This document shows positions 23,282-33,802 of a stretch of DNA of 64,000 nucleotides, in pieces. The DNA is taken from positions 16,920,450 to 16,984,449 of the forward strand of contig OZ007581.1 of the NCBI GenBank assembly GCA_963931925.1. Reading direction: 5' to 3'. The notes beneath the pieces are model-generated. The model saw nothing but the letters and a program-made list of their open reading frames with translations. It had not been told where the DNA came from and did no database searches. Position 1 is the first letter of the stretch. Each line of letters begins with the position of its first letter. Source of the stretch: Onchidella celtica. Taxonomy: Eukaryota > Mollusca > Gastropoda > Systellommatophora > Onchidiidae. Position numbers and translations under genes: made by a program.

Positions 23282-24182
23282 AGAAACTGTTGACATGCCA
23301 GTATGTGAGATGGATGATGAAATGATGAATCCACAATTTAAGAATGGAATTCATTCTTTCATATGTCTATGGGGATTCTCTATCTTTGTCAGCTCTCTAT
23401 TTTCTCTCTTCACAATAGTGAAGACGTATAGCACAACATGACAAAATTTTCAACATAAGTATCAAAGAAATTATTTTCAGGAAATCCATACAGCATGCAA
23501 TCAAATTCCAACAAAATGTAATAACAATTTTTGACCATGGCATAAGCTTCTGTTTCGAAATATGTCAAAAAGAAAAAGGTGTATGTTGCAAAGCCTCACA
23601 TAAGGAATAATTCAGAAACGATGCCGGCAACCCAAATGAGGATTTTCTATCAACTCAGATTCTGCATATCATTGGTGAAGAAATATTTGACCAAATATCT
23701 GGCATATGAATTAGAAGCTGGATTTTGGGCGATGTTTGGAAGCAAACGTAAAGATCAATTGACACTTGTTTTTTAATTTCAGATCACATTCTCCTCCATT
23801 ATCAATGTACAAGTGATCCTTACGCAGCAAAATTTTTATCAACATATCTAAAAAGTAATCGTTATAACAGCCAGTGCCTGAAAACTCCTTATTTTAGGCC
23901 CAAAAATCATCTGCTGGTTGTGAACCCACCCAGGGAAAAGGGTATTGGATTATGGAGTCACTTCTGTTAAAAAAATAATGAATTTCAAGTTTTAAGTATC
24001 GACTAACACAGCAACTAATCTAAAAGTTAACTTCATGACGGAACTGAGGCCTAATTTAACTGATTTAACTAGGAACTGATGCCCACTCGGTTACAATACA
24101 GTCATCAGAAAGATAGAGCTGTGCAATGGACCTATTGCTGAGACTGAAAATATACCAAGCAAATGGGACACCAACCATTCAC
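23282..24182 (-). other. Presumed intron of minus-strand gene
   Basis: I searched for an exon between 24183 and 18809. A splice-like interval near 23825-23880 (TTTTCAG acceptor, GTAAGG donor) is open only in a phase that does not join its neighbours, so it is not called. Confidence 0.3.
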
Positions 24183-24241
24183 CTCTCCTTTATCATCATC
24201 TTCAGGCTTTTCAGATTTGGTGGGGGCTTTTGCTTGAGATC
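24183..24241 (-). CDS. Second coding exon of minus-strand gene
   Basis: On the minus strand, acceptor CTTATAG (AG at 24242-24243) is followed by 59 nt and a GT donor (24181-24182). The first two bases complete a split glycine codon left by the exon at 25343-25412. The frame then reads SQAKAPTKSEKPEDDDKGE and ends in phase 0, with no stop. The phase fit on both sides and the clean acceptor make this a convincing exon. The peptide is lysine/acid-rich and presumably disordered. Whether the chain reaches the terminal exon at 18642 directly or through an unseen exon is not resolved. A direct join is in frame but would leave the ubiquitin-like fold without its first hairpin. Confidence 0.6.
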
Positions 24242-24243
24242 CT

Positions 24244-25342
24244 ATAAGAAAAAGATACGAAAATAATATACACAGACATATTTTATTTTCGAGCAATCTA
24301 CTAATATAATAGTAATTTTTGACTTTAATGACTGATGATTGATCTTTTGAATTACACTGAGCTCTGTTACTGACAAGAATATTTCTTGCTCCAATGAATG
24401 TTGATCACTCGTCAACCACTGCATACCATGAAGAGTCTTGGGATCTAAATACCTCTCCATGAAAGATTAGTTTTAAATAAAAAGTTCTTTAGGTATCTCA
24501 AACTCACCAGATCTTCAACACATTCTCTCTGTTGCGACAGACTGAGAAATTCCAATAAAAAACTCCCAAATGATGTAATATACCAGAAATCTAATATCAA
24601 ATCCATGTCCTGGAGGTGAAGCTGCTCATTAAAAAAAGTATTGCAGCTTTGTCAAATACGTCCACAAAACAAACATTATAATCATATTGGATATCATTCT
24701 TCTTATAAATGACATTTCCTGCATTTTGTAACACTATTTTAGATCCAAATACCTGATTTTACCCTCCCATGACAATCCCTTCTGACACCACTTTGCTTAC
24801 AAGGTTAGGCGTATAAATGATCCTCATTTGTCACGTTATTTTCTGTCTAATGCATGAAGATCAAAATACACAGGCCTACATGTACATGTCATTGCCAGAA
24901 AACAAGGCAGACACTGATATCAGAGATGGCTGTTTTGTAAATAGAAACCTAATTAATAAGGCTAATTATTTGTCAGCAAGTGCAAACAAAGACAAGATAC
25001 TGCTTTGTTTCAATAGTACACTTTTGAGCTCGTCCCTGAATTGCTGTAATTTGCCAATAATAAAACGTTGTCCTTGTGAATAGTATGTAAGTGCCGATGG
25101 CCAAATCTGACAGAAGATAGAACACTGTATATGTGACCTGTTGTGCACTTTCGTGACTTGTTCACAATGCATTTATTGTCTTCTATGCTGGCTTTCGTTT
25201 TTTAACACTCAGTTTTCTTTGTTTTTGTTATTCCCTTGAATTACCTTTTCATTTTCAAGCCGACACTCCTTTTAATAAGTTGCATAAATGTTGCCCGGTC
25301 TTGCACACCCCACAGGCTCAACAACAAATTTCAACAGCTTAC
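24244..25342 (-). other. Intron of minus-strand gene
   Basis: This lies between the two phase-matched exons. It contains a splice-like 34-nt interval near 24506-24540 that would introduce a stop when included and is not called. No other feature. Confidence 0.4.
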
Positions 25343-25412
25343 CTGTTCTCCGACCTTTAACTGGTTTAGATTTTGAATTTCCCATTATCCAGGGTGTCAC
25401 TAGTGCATAGAT
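25343..25412 (-). CDS. First coding exon, N-myristoylation-type start
   Basis: On the minus strand, acceptor CCTGTTACAG (AG at 25413-25414) precedes a short 5' UTR, and the ATG is at 25383-25385. The frame reads MGNSKSKPVKGRRT plus one base of a glycine codon, then donor GTAAGC. Glycine at position 2, serine near position 6 and the following lysines match an N-myristoylation signal with a basic membrane-binding patch, as in Src-family SH4 regions. The downstream exon at 24183-24241 restores the glycine codon and keeps the frame. The exon predicts a protein anchored on the inner face of a membrane. No domain identifies it. An isoform start of a kinase gene is an alternative. Confidence 0.6.
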
Positions 25413-25414
25413 CT

Positions 25415-26117
25415 GTAACAGGAAAAGAAAATCTTTGTAATTCACATACATGTATCTTAGTATCATACAATCCTGGCTACACGCAAATGAGGAACAGCCC
25501 AATCTTAATCACATTGTTGTGTGACTTCTCGGCCGAGCATCCTATAATTCTGAACGGATTCTAATTTGTTGCTGATCTTGTAATGTAGACAGCACATGTG
25601 GCAAAGTTGACCAGGAGCCCGTTTCCTCCAGTATGCAATAACAAAAGTGAATACAGTCAACTCCACATACCATGAAGTCGTTTATGTGATCTTCTTTTTG
25701 TGTGATGTTTTTCTTTTATCCCTTTCCCAATGCTTCATTTTCACGGGGAAAAAAATGCTTAGCATGACATCTTGGAATCTGTTTTACTCTTTGTGTGATC
25801 TCATTTTGAAGACCGATAGACCTATTCTGTGTCATGGTCAAATGCACACCGTCATCTTTCGTAATTGCTGTTTCACTAGAGCTTGTACCTGCCGTTGTTC
25901 TGTGTCTGGCTCATCTTGCTTATACCTGTTATGTCACCTATCCAGCGTGTGCCCATGCTGCCATGCGTATGACTGCATGTGGCCGCTTTGTCCATGAGTG
26001 TAGGATTTTACAAATTTTATCTGCTGGCATCACCGATTCCTAACACTCAGGCGAGCTCATTATCATTGCCATGTATTATTCATCACGTGGATCGATAATG
26101 CAGTATAATAAGAGGTG
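25415..26117. other. Upstream region of minus-strand gene
   Basis: This should contain further 5' UTR exon(s) or the promoter of the minus-strand gene, since an acceptor precedes the first coding exon. I cannot place a promoter. A plus frame at 25647-25997 is cysteine-rich but has no family resemblance. Confidence 0.3.
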
Positions 26118-27125
26118 GTCCAAACTGCCCCGCTGAAGGGGCGAAATCCCGTTTTGGCATAATTTTAGGCCAGCATTACAAGGCTATTACTTCTATGAGT
26201 TTATGTAAAACAGCATGCATCCGACATCAAAATAAAGTTCAATTCTTCCTCTGTCAAAGTATAGTATCTTTTGTATTGTTTAATCTGTGTATTTTTATTG
26301 CTTGAACAAGACGTAGTCTTGCCATTTTCACCCTGAGTCACACATACTGATCTGACCCCCTCATAATAAAGGATCAGAGCCTCACGCCGATGTTTGAAAA
26401 TAATTCACACAGAAAGCCAGATAAATGAAGTTTAATTCAATGTATTTTTCATCCTGTTTTCAGAAGAAATTCCTTTAAAAATCATTTGTTGAAAAGTTTG
26501 TTGACCGAGAACCTGGCGGAAACTTTAATAGATCAGGATCAAAATTATACGCAAATGAACCTCAGCCTTTGTATTTTCAGGGTATGCCAAAATTAAACAT
26601 AGGGCATGTTTCGGTGTGAAGCGCTGACTCTTTTTATAGATCCACACAATGCTTAATATCGTCACCTATTTTTGACACTCAGTGCCAAGTCAATGGCGAC
26701 GCAGCTGACCTCCTTTTCCATTAAAAAAACAACAAAAAAACCATTAGTTTTGTCTCCCCTGTAAGAGAACTGACATCGGGGGAAGTTTGATGACTAAAAA
26801 GAGTAAAATAAGATGCTTGTATTTTTATATTTGTACTCCTCGGAAAAAATTAAGTGTAATTACACCCTCTTCACTTGCAAACTGATCATTTTTAATATGG
26901 TGACTCAATAAACCATCATTTTATGGGCAGTCAAAGTTGGACTATTGTGCAATTTGCAAAAGGTAGCAAATTCGAGGTGTATTTTTCACTTTTGAAAATG
27001 CCATGACTTTCAAAGCCTTTAAGCCAGAATGATAAATTAAGTATCAAAACTCTTAGAAAAGCAAGCTCCATCAGATTAGATAATAACTGGTGAGTTACAG
27101 ATAAAGAGTAAAAATCAGTTTGGAC
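26118..27125. mobile_element. 1-kb TIR element (GTCCAAACTG family), copy 2
   Basis: The ends GTCCAAACTGCCCCGC and AATCAGTTTGGAC match copy 1 at 6049-7104, and the interior is colinear with many substitutions and small indels. No coding capacity. Confidence 0.75.
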
Positions 27126-28466
27126 TACCTAATAATAGTAAATGGTGCATCAGATGTCATAAAATGCATATGGCCGCTGATTTTACTTGGGTCGGGCATT
27201 TGGGGTGGAGGTTATGATAGGAAGAAAGAGCAAATGGGTTGCCCACATGGAGGTAAAATGTGTGGCCATTTTTGTTTTAAAATAAATACATGTATAGAGA
27301 TTCAATTGTTTCCACGGGACATGGAATAAAGACAGTTGGCGCCAGCAAGTGAGCAAGTCCACGAAGGTGTCAAATACCATGCTCACTCAGTCACGGTAGA
27401 CGGACGATGTTTACTGTGTTAGTTTAGGCTCGATCAGCGCTACACGATGCCAGTGTGACCAGTGGGAGGGTGAAGAAGGGAGGGAGACTTGCCTACAATA
27501 GGTGTCGGGTGTCCATTAACGCAACTTTCTGATTATGATATTGAAATGCCAGATTGGGCTAACCAGACTGCTTTTAGAGAATTATGTGAAAATTATCTAA
27601 AAACTTAAGGTTTTCTTCAGCTCTATCAAAAATGTTTTACATTCACCTACCCAGGTCTAACAAAGTCAGGGGTCGCATTATACACCAGAGTAGCATTTTC
27701 ACCCTCATTTTCAGCATTTTTGTGTGTGCACGTGTGCGTCTATTTGTTGAATTTCTAAAATGTTGCGGTACCTCCCCGGTTATTTTATAAAATCTTCCCA
27801 TACACTGCTAGTACTGCAAGTATTTGGGAGCTCTGGATCCAGCAATAGCATCTCTTTGCATTTGATATCTTTATGTTGACTTTCAACTGACATCTTCATG
27901 TTAAATTTTCATTAAAGATGGATTTAGTAATTTGTGTTTTTGCCCGTACTGATTATAATTCAAACGTAGCATTCTCTTTTAAAATGTTTCATAAACGATC
28001 ACTTTGAACGAATATTATATAATACACTTTTTTTAAAAAGCAACCCCTCACACACCCTACGGAGTGTATTTGTATAACTTTAATCCCATTTGGGAAATTT
28101 GCCTTTGTGCCATTGCAGCCCAGTTATAAGTTTATAACTGGAACAGGCACGTCGTCGCCACAGTAGGGATGAATAAAGGACATTTGAAAAAATTCTCTGT
28201 AAATAATACGCCAGGGGCCGCGTAGGCCCCGGTGGGGTCGAAATCAGAGAAAATTTGAAAGATTTACACCCCTGAACAAAATGAAAAAATCTGAAAGATT
28301 TACACCCCTGACCCTAATACATGCACCCCTACACACAAAAAATACCCCCTCCCCCTTTTAAAAAAATCATAGCTTAAAAGTTTAAAATAAGTTGACGGAT
28401 TTGATGGATTGCGCGATGTCATTTATTATGTCCCCCGGACATCATGCTAAGCAAAGTCGACTGTAT
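27126..28466. other. Gene-free DNA
   Basis: No supported gene. CTGAAAGATTTACACCCCTG and its near-copy form a short tandem pair at about 28252-28315. Confidence 0.4.
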
Positions 28467-28975
28467 GGATAAATTGCAAGTCACTCCTATGATATTTAGG
28501 TAAAGTACATGTGATGAGATGCAATATCATGAAATATGTTTTATTGTTAACTAGAAGGCGCAGATTAAATAATTTTCTGTATTTACATGCCATTTAAAAC
28601 ATGTTTTCACCAGTTTGTTCTCAAGAAGTCAGCACTTTTTTTTTGTCCCCAAGTTGGGCTATATAGTGTGGATGAACAAATAATTTTTTTAAGCGATGCA
28701 CTTAACTTGTATTATGTGTACATGTATCATGATATTCCCCTTTCCCCCCCTCAACTGTGTTTAGGCCTCATTATAAATTTTTACTTGCTAAGCACAAATG
28801 ACTGGCAGATTTGACTTCCACATTGTTGACCTACATACTTGCAGGCCACTTAAAGCTGTTTAACCCAAGGAACAGAGTATCTCTCTAATTACCTCATCAA
28901 ATATTGACAACGACCAACAACAAAGACAATCATTTTCTCCCAGTTTTGCCCCATGAGAAACCTACCAACGGCAGC
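28467..28975 (-). repeat. Inverted diverged copy of the 13.4-kb TTAA element interior
   Basis: Read on minus, this follows 13395-13862 in order: ACCAACAACAAAG, AGTATCTCTCTAATTACC, ATTTACATGCC and CCTATGATATTT all occur in both. The diagnostic TTAA tips are not present, so it is a truncated relative. Confidence 0.65.
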
Positions 28976-29093
28976 AGTTCCTCGTATAATATAGCTAGGC
29001 CTACAATGATTATGAATTAGGCCTATTAGTATTAGCCATAGTATGACTTTTGTAATATATTATATGTATGGGACTTTTTGTAATATATGTATG

Positions 29094-30396
29094 GGACCTC
29101 ACAAAAGCATTTGACACAGTGTGTCGTGAAGGCCTCTGGAAAATCTTGGCGAAGTTTGGGTGTCCATCCGAATTCATCACAATAGTGCGCCAGTTTCATG
29201 ATGGCATGCAAGCTGCAGTCAAAAGCAACGGCAGTGTTTCAGAGCCCTTTGCTGTCACAAATGGGGTAAAACAGGGTTGTCTCTTAGCCCCAACTCTGTT
29301 CAGCATCATGTTCTCTGCAATGCTACAAGAAGCCTTTAGCTCTCCTCCTCAAGGGGTAAGCATCAAGTACCGAACTGATGGCAGTCTATTCAACATCAGG
29401 AGACTTCAGGCAAAAACCAAAACCAAAAGTACTCAAGTCTGTGACCTACTATATGCTGATGATTGTGCACTTCTGGCACACGATGAGGATAGCATGCAAA
29501 ACTGTGTTGATAAGTTCTCTAGTGCCTGTGACAACTTTGGCCTCACAATAAGCACAAAGAAGACGGAAGTGCTCCATCAGCCTACTCCAGACGACAAGTA
29601 TCCTGTGACCCCAAATATCAAAGTTCATGACAGTCTTCTGAAGGTGTCGGAGAACTTCACCTATCTTGGCAGTACACTGTCTTCCGCGGCTCGTGTTGAT
29701 ACTGAAATTCTCTCAAGAATCAGCAAAGCCAGCTCTGCATTTGGCAGGCTTCGAAAGAGAGTGTGGGATGTTGCCGCCATTCGCACAGACACTAAGCTGA
29801 AAGTGTACAATGCTGTGGTCCTTCCCACCCTACTCTATGGGGCTGAAACCTGGACAGTGTACCAATCGCATGCCAGAAAGCTAAATCACTTTCATCTGGC
29901 CTGCCTTAGAAAGATCCTAAGGATCAAATGGCAGGATAAAATTCCAGACACTGAGGTCCTCAATCGTGCCAAGGAATTGAGCATCTTCTGCCACCTGAAA
30001 AAAATTCAGCTACGTTGGGCAGGACATGTTGTCAGAATGCCCGACTCCAGACTCCCTAAGCAAATCTTCTTCTCTGAGCTCTCCAATGGAACGAGGAATG
30101 TTGGGGCCCCAAAGAGACGTTACAAAGACACTCTCAAGCAATCACTGAAGGCCTTTGCCATTGATGTGAGTGAGTGGGAAAAGCTCTCGCTTGATCGTGC
30201 AAATTGGAGGGCGGCCCTTACCAGAGGCAGCAAAGCATGGGAAGCTGACAGAGTCCAGCAGGCTATCAAAAAAAGAGAACGGCGCAAGAAAAGGCCCAGT
30301 GGTACTGAACCAACGGAGCACTCTTGTCATTTATGCGGAAGGGTCTGCAGGGCAAAAATAGGACTTATCAGTCACATGAGAAGCCATAAGTCATGA
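29094..30396 (+). pseudogene. LINE reverse transcriptase fragment with C-terminal zinc finger
   Basis: The frame stays open from the truncation point to a TGA near 30396. RT motifs in order are DLTKAFDT (motif with the first catalytic Asp), VTNGVKQGCLLAPTLFS, and LYADD at residues ~128-132 of the open frame. The thumb-like region contains FTYLGSTLS and LLYGAETWT. The C-terminus carries a C2H2-type finger (CHLCGRVCRAKIGLISHMRSH pattern, spacing C-x2-C-x12-H-x3-H). The endonuclease domain and first RT motifs are missing, so it cannot move alone. The clade is uncertain, RTE/Proto2-like by general look. The region before 29094 is not part of the protein even though the frame continues to 29068. 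Confidence 0.8.
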
Positions 30397-30545
30397 AAGA
30401 ACAGTCTTTCCATTCTGTCCTCTGTGTCCTTTAGTTCTCTTTATTGTCCATGGGTTGAAATTCTCAACAATTTCTGTTCTTTATTCCTCTGGTGTTGTTA
30501 AGGTCACCATCATACCTGATGGACGAACTATTATTATTATTATTA
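29094..30545 (+). mobile_element. 5'-truncated non-LTR retrotransposon with (ATT)n tail
   Basis: A LINE 3' portion starts abruptly inside the RT domain at about 29094 and ends GATGGACGAACTATTATT, with an ATT microsatellite to 30545. 5' truncation and a short simple-repeat tail are typical of target-primed insertion. TATGGGAC just left of the junction and TATGGGTC just right of the tail may be remains of a target duplication. Confidence 0.8.
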
Positions 30546-31452
30546 TGGGTCTTTAACATAACATTTAAAGACGTTATCTGACTATGATGATACATTGATA
30601 GTCACACTTAACTATGAGCATGATAAGAGTTTGAAGGAGGTCCTCTGCCCATCCGTGCCAGTCAAGAAAACACACTGTAGAGGGGACTTTTGAGCGGGCT
30701 TATAATCAAAAGGTTGGGTTTAGTGTACAGGACCAAGAAAAAAAAGAAAGAAAGAACGAAAGCGCGGGTTAGGGGAGGTCTTCATCATATTATGTTTGTT
30801 AACATTTTGGTAAGTGGCGCGGACGGGGGGAAGACCTCCGAGTTTGAGTGCACTTACAGTTTGTAATGACTTGGGATAATCCTGGACCTAGATCTAGATC
30901 TAAATCTCCTTCAGCACGCCCGGAATGTTTTAGCAGACGAGTGAATAGTCCTTAATTTGAGAATAAATAGTGGGCTGAGATTTACCTGAATGGGATCGAT
31001 CTTTCCCAAGTGATCTGGGTTCCCCCTACCTACGCTTCAGACGGACTGAGAATCAGCATCTGCGTCGCGACCTGTTATCCGCCACGGTCCTAACCAACTT
31101 TCTAAGAAAAGAGATATTCGAATACATGTACTTGAGCATGTTGAAGTACTCAGAAAATTTCCATACACGCTGCATGCGTGATCTGTTTATGAGTGTTGCT
31201 TTAACTTATGAGACGTCAACTTTATCATTATACGTTTTTGTTTCAATTCAGTTCCAACCGATGTTTAAAAACAATACAAGAGCACAGCAAATTGCACTGT
31301 ACAGTATTGATTTCACACAATTGTAGCATCCGAGTACGATATTTATCAGAATTTTACCTTATAAAAATGCACGTAAGAACAGTCATAAATACAAAGTGAG
31401 GCCCACTAATTTCACCATCAGAAAAAAAATACGAACAATAATAATTACCATG
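30546..31452. other. Gene-free DNA with a short inverted repeat
   Basis: GGGGAGGTCTTC near 30772 and GAAGACCTCC near 30830 form a 10-bp inverted pair about 60 bp apart. A CTAGATCTAGATCTAAATC patch lies near 30889. No gene. Confidence 0.4.
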
Positions 31453-31498
31453 TGAGGTCCAGAGTCAGAGGCCCTTCACTCTGTAATGCTGGACCTCA
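31453..31498. repeat. Perfect-stem hairpin
   Basis: TGAGGTCCAG (31453-31462) and CTGGACCTCA (31489-31498) are exact reverse complements, with an inner CAGAG/CTCTG pairing. This could be a foldback element core or a structured RNA; nothing else points to function. Confidence 0.5.
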
Positions 31499-33047
31499 CT
31501 TAGTAATTTTGTTTTGTTTTGTCATAGATAGTAATTTTATGTTTTCTTTGTAATATTTCTGTGTCTATCCACACCCGTACGGCATATATTGTACATTTGG
31601 GGGGGGGGGGGACTTTCGTATTTAAACCTATCTCTTCTGTGTCCCACAGCTTAAAGATTTCCATTTCTGGTGTTTTGGTTGGTTTCAACAGTTATTTAAC
31701 AACAACAACAACAACAACAATGATAATAATAATGAAATAAATGTTAACTAGATGACCTGCCGGGCATTGCCCGAAAAAAACAATTATGTGCGCACCAGAA
31801 CACTACGCACCAAACTGAACGCTTGATACGGTTACTTTTTATGACATGCAAGGTAGTATATATATATTACGAAACAAACATGCAAAAATACAGATGTTAC
31901 ATAGTATTCAACATTGTTATTTATTAAAAAATACATGCTTGAAGTAAACAACTTTTAATTATAGCCATCATCTTCCTTATCTCAACTGCCACCTTCCTGC
32001 TAAATTTAAGGCCTGAAGAGTGTATAGTTTGGTCAGTTAGTCATGCCAAAGGTGGCAAGTTACTGAAATATATAATAGATGATACTGATGGTGATGACGG
32101 TGATAATAATACACAAAATGTTAGATCTATTTAATTGTAGAGCTCATATAATATTACTAATAATGATAACAGATACAGTGAGAAGTTGAAAATCACAACG
32201 TAGTAAGTGCAAAGTTCATTCACATTTTTTAGAAAGACGTCCACCTATTTGGCTTTGGATTAGCAATGTGATTTTTGTCTGTATTTTTAATACTGAAACT
32301 CTTTCGAATTTCAAAATTTTGAAGCAGAACGTAGTATTTGATACCGACTTTTGAAGGGACACAAATTTGTAATTAAATCACTACTGGTATGTTTTGCTAT
32401 TCTGATTCTCAAAGTTGAAAACCTGGCAACATAATACATCATTTTTAGACTGGTAAAACTTACATTCTTATTCCCGCCAAATTGTAAAGCAAAACTCCAT
32501 CATTAGGACTGTAGACCAATGCAGAAAACACAAAATTGCACAGATCGAGATCAATATTTTGTGCAGGAAATATTTTCATTGAAGGTTTATTAATGAAAGT
32601 GAGGGTGAGTAGGCTGTGTAATATTCCAGTCATGATTCACATGCTTTCTGTCACTCTCATTTTAATCCCGGGAATCAATTGTTTTGGGCCAGAAGTAGAA
32701 TCTAATTCTAGGCCTATACTCGGCTATAGTCTAGAATTTAGATCTAAAATAGATCTAGCTGCCAAAGGCAGAAGAACAAGAGGAATAGGCCTACCATATG
32801 AGTCGCACAACTTTAGCACCTAGATCTAGATCTAGATCTAGACCTATTTCATCACTGAGCTGCGCATTTGCTATAAAAACATGCATCTGGACTAGAGGCC
32901 AAACTTGCCCATGGCATAGACACTCCTAAGACACAAAGTCACTACACTATGTCACGTCCTTGTAATATCATTTTGTAGTAGAAGTACTATAACTCAAATT
33001 CAACTCAACCCCAGACTTACAATTACTCAATTTACTGCGGTTTGCTT
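31499..33047. other. Gene-free DNA with microsatellite
   Basis: (AAC)n followed by (ATA)n lies at about 31698-31735. CTAGATGACCTGCCGGGCAT at 31749 looks like the edge of a dispersed repeat, but I cannot delimit it. CTAGATCTAGATCTAGATC repeats occur at 32820-32842. No gene. Confidence 0.4.
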
Positions 33048-33441
33048 TATATGGCAACTACAGACCAGTGGCACTGACAAGTATTGTTTGTAAGCTGTTG
33101 GAAACTATTATCAGAGATCACATCACCAAACACCTGAATAGAAACAAATTACTATCAAGACACCAACATGGTTTTCAAAAGGGAAGGAGCTGCCTCACAA
33201 ACCTGCTGGAAACTCTGGAATCGTGGACAGAAGCTCTGGACAATGGAGATCAAGTAGATTGCATCTTCCTTGACTTCCAAAAAACTTTCGATACTGTCCC
33301 CTTCAATCGCCTCCTCTCTAAGCTGCACAGCTATGGCCTAAACATTAAAATTTGCAACTGGATACAGGCCTTTCTAACGGGCAGGAAGATGAGAGTATGT
33401 GTGAGGGGATGTTACTCTGAGTGGTCTCCAGTCACTAGCGG
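33048..33441 (+). pseudogene. CR1-like LINE RT, upstream part (split by LTR element)
   Basis: The coding similarity starts abruptly at about 33048 with GNYRPVALTSIVCKLLE, the common start of the RT core in CR1/Jockey LINEs, so the element is 5'-truncated. It continues through HQHGFQKGRSCLTNLL and CIFLDFQKTFDTVPF (first catalytic Asp region) and reaches SPVTSG. There the reading frame is cut by the LTR element at 33442. The missing continuation, beginning SGVPQGSVLGP, is found at 38440. Removing the LTR element and one copy of AGCGG restores the reading phase, so the LINE was open across this point when it was hit. Confidence 0.85.
33437..33441. repeat. Target-site duplication AGCGG (left)
   Basis: AGCGG directly precedes the left LTR and recurs at 38440-38444 directly after the right LTR. 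Five bases is the usual Ty3/gypsy target length. Confidence 0.9.
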
Positions 33442-33608
33442 TATTAATCAGACATGTAGGCCTAGATGAACGAGAGTGTAGAACAGATTTCAAGGTGTCC
33501 TGTTTATTCCGGTTGTCTGCACAAGGGACTGTACTCTCAATTACAGACGAGTGCCTAAACATTGTGTAAGTGTCGCAAATTTATAAAATTATAAATAACA
33601 TATTAACA
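33442..33608 (-). repeat. 3' LTR (167 bp)
   Basis: The intact tips in the partner LTR are TGTTAAT and ATTAACA. Here the first tip is TATTAAT (one G to A change). An extra GCCTAG at about 33458-33464 makes this copy 6 bp longer than 38279-38439. The rest is identical by eye. Confidence 0.92.
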
Positions 33609-33620
33609 TCCTCTTTTCTC
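33609..33620 (-). promoter_or_regulatory. Polypurine tract
   Basis: On minus, GAGAAAAGAGGA abuts the 3' LTR, the expected place and composition for the plus-strand primer of reverse transcription. Confidence 0.8.
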
Positions 33621-33802
33621 AGGATAAATAATTCTGTGAATTATGTGTAATGTGTAATATGTAATGAGTGTTGAAATGAAGAGTCGTTCACATCGTACTT
33701 TGATGAGATTAGTAAAAAAAAAAAAAACAACAATGTAATTTAAATTAACACTAACACAGAACAAAAGTAAATTTGTCATTGCAGGTGGAAACTGTTATAG
33801 TT

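Noticed and set aside
23825-23880. Splice-like interval that could hold the missing Ubl exon
   Set aside because: Open only in a phase that does not match the neighbours, and it does not resemble a Ubl first hairpin.
24506-24540. 34-nt splice-bounded interval between the two minus-strand exons
   Set aside because: Including it puts a stop into the next exon; the direct join keeps the frame.
25647-25997. 116-codon cysteine-rich plus frame
   Set aside because: No domain pattern; lies in the upstream region of an opposite-strand gene.
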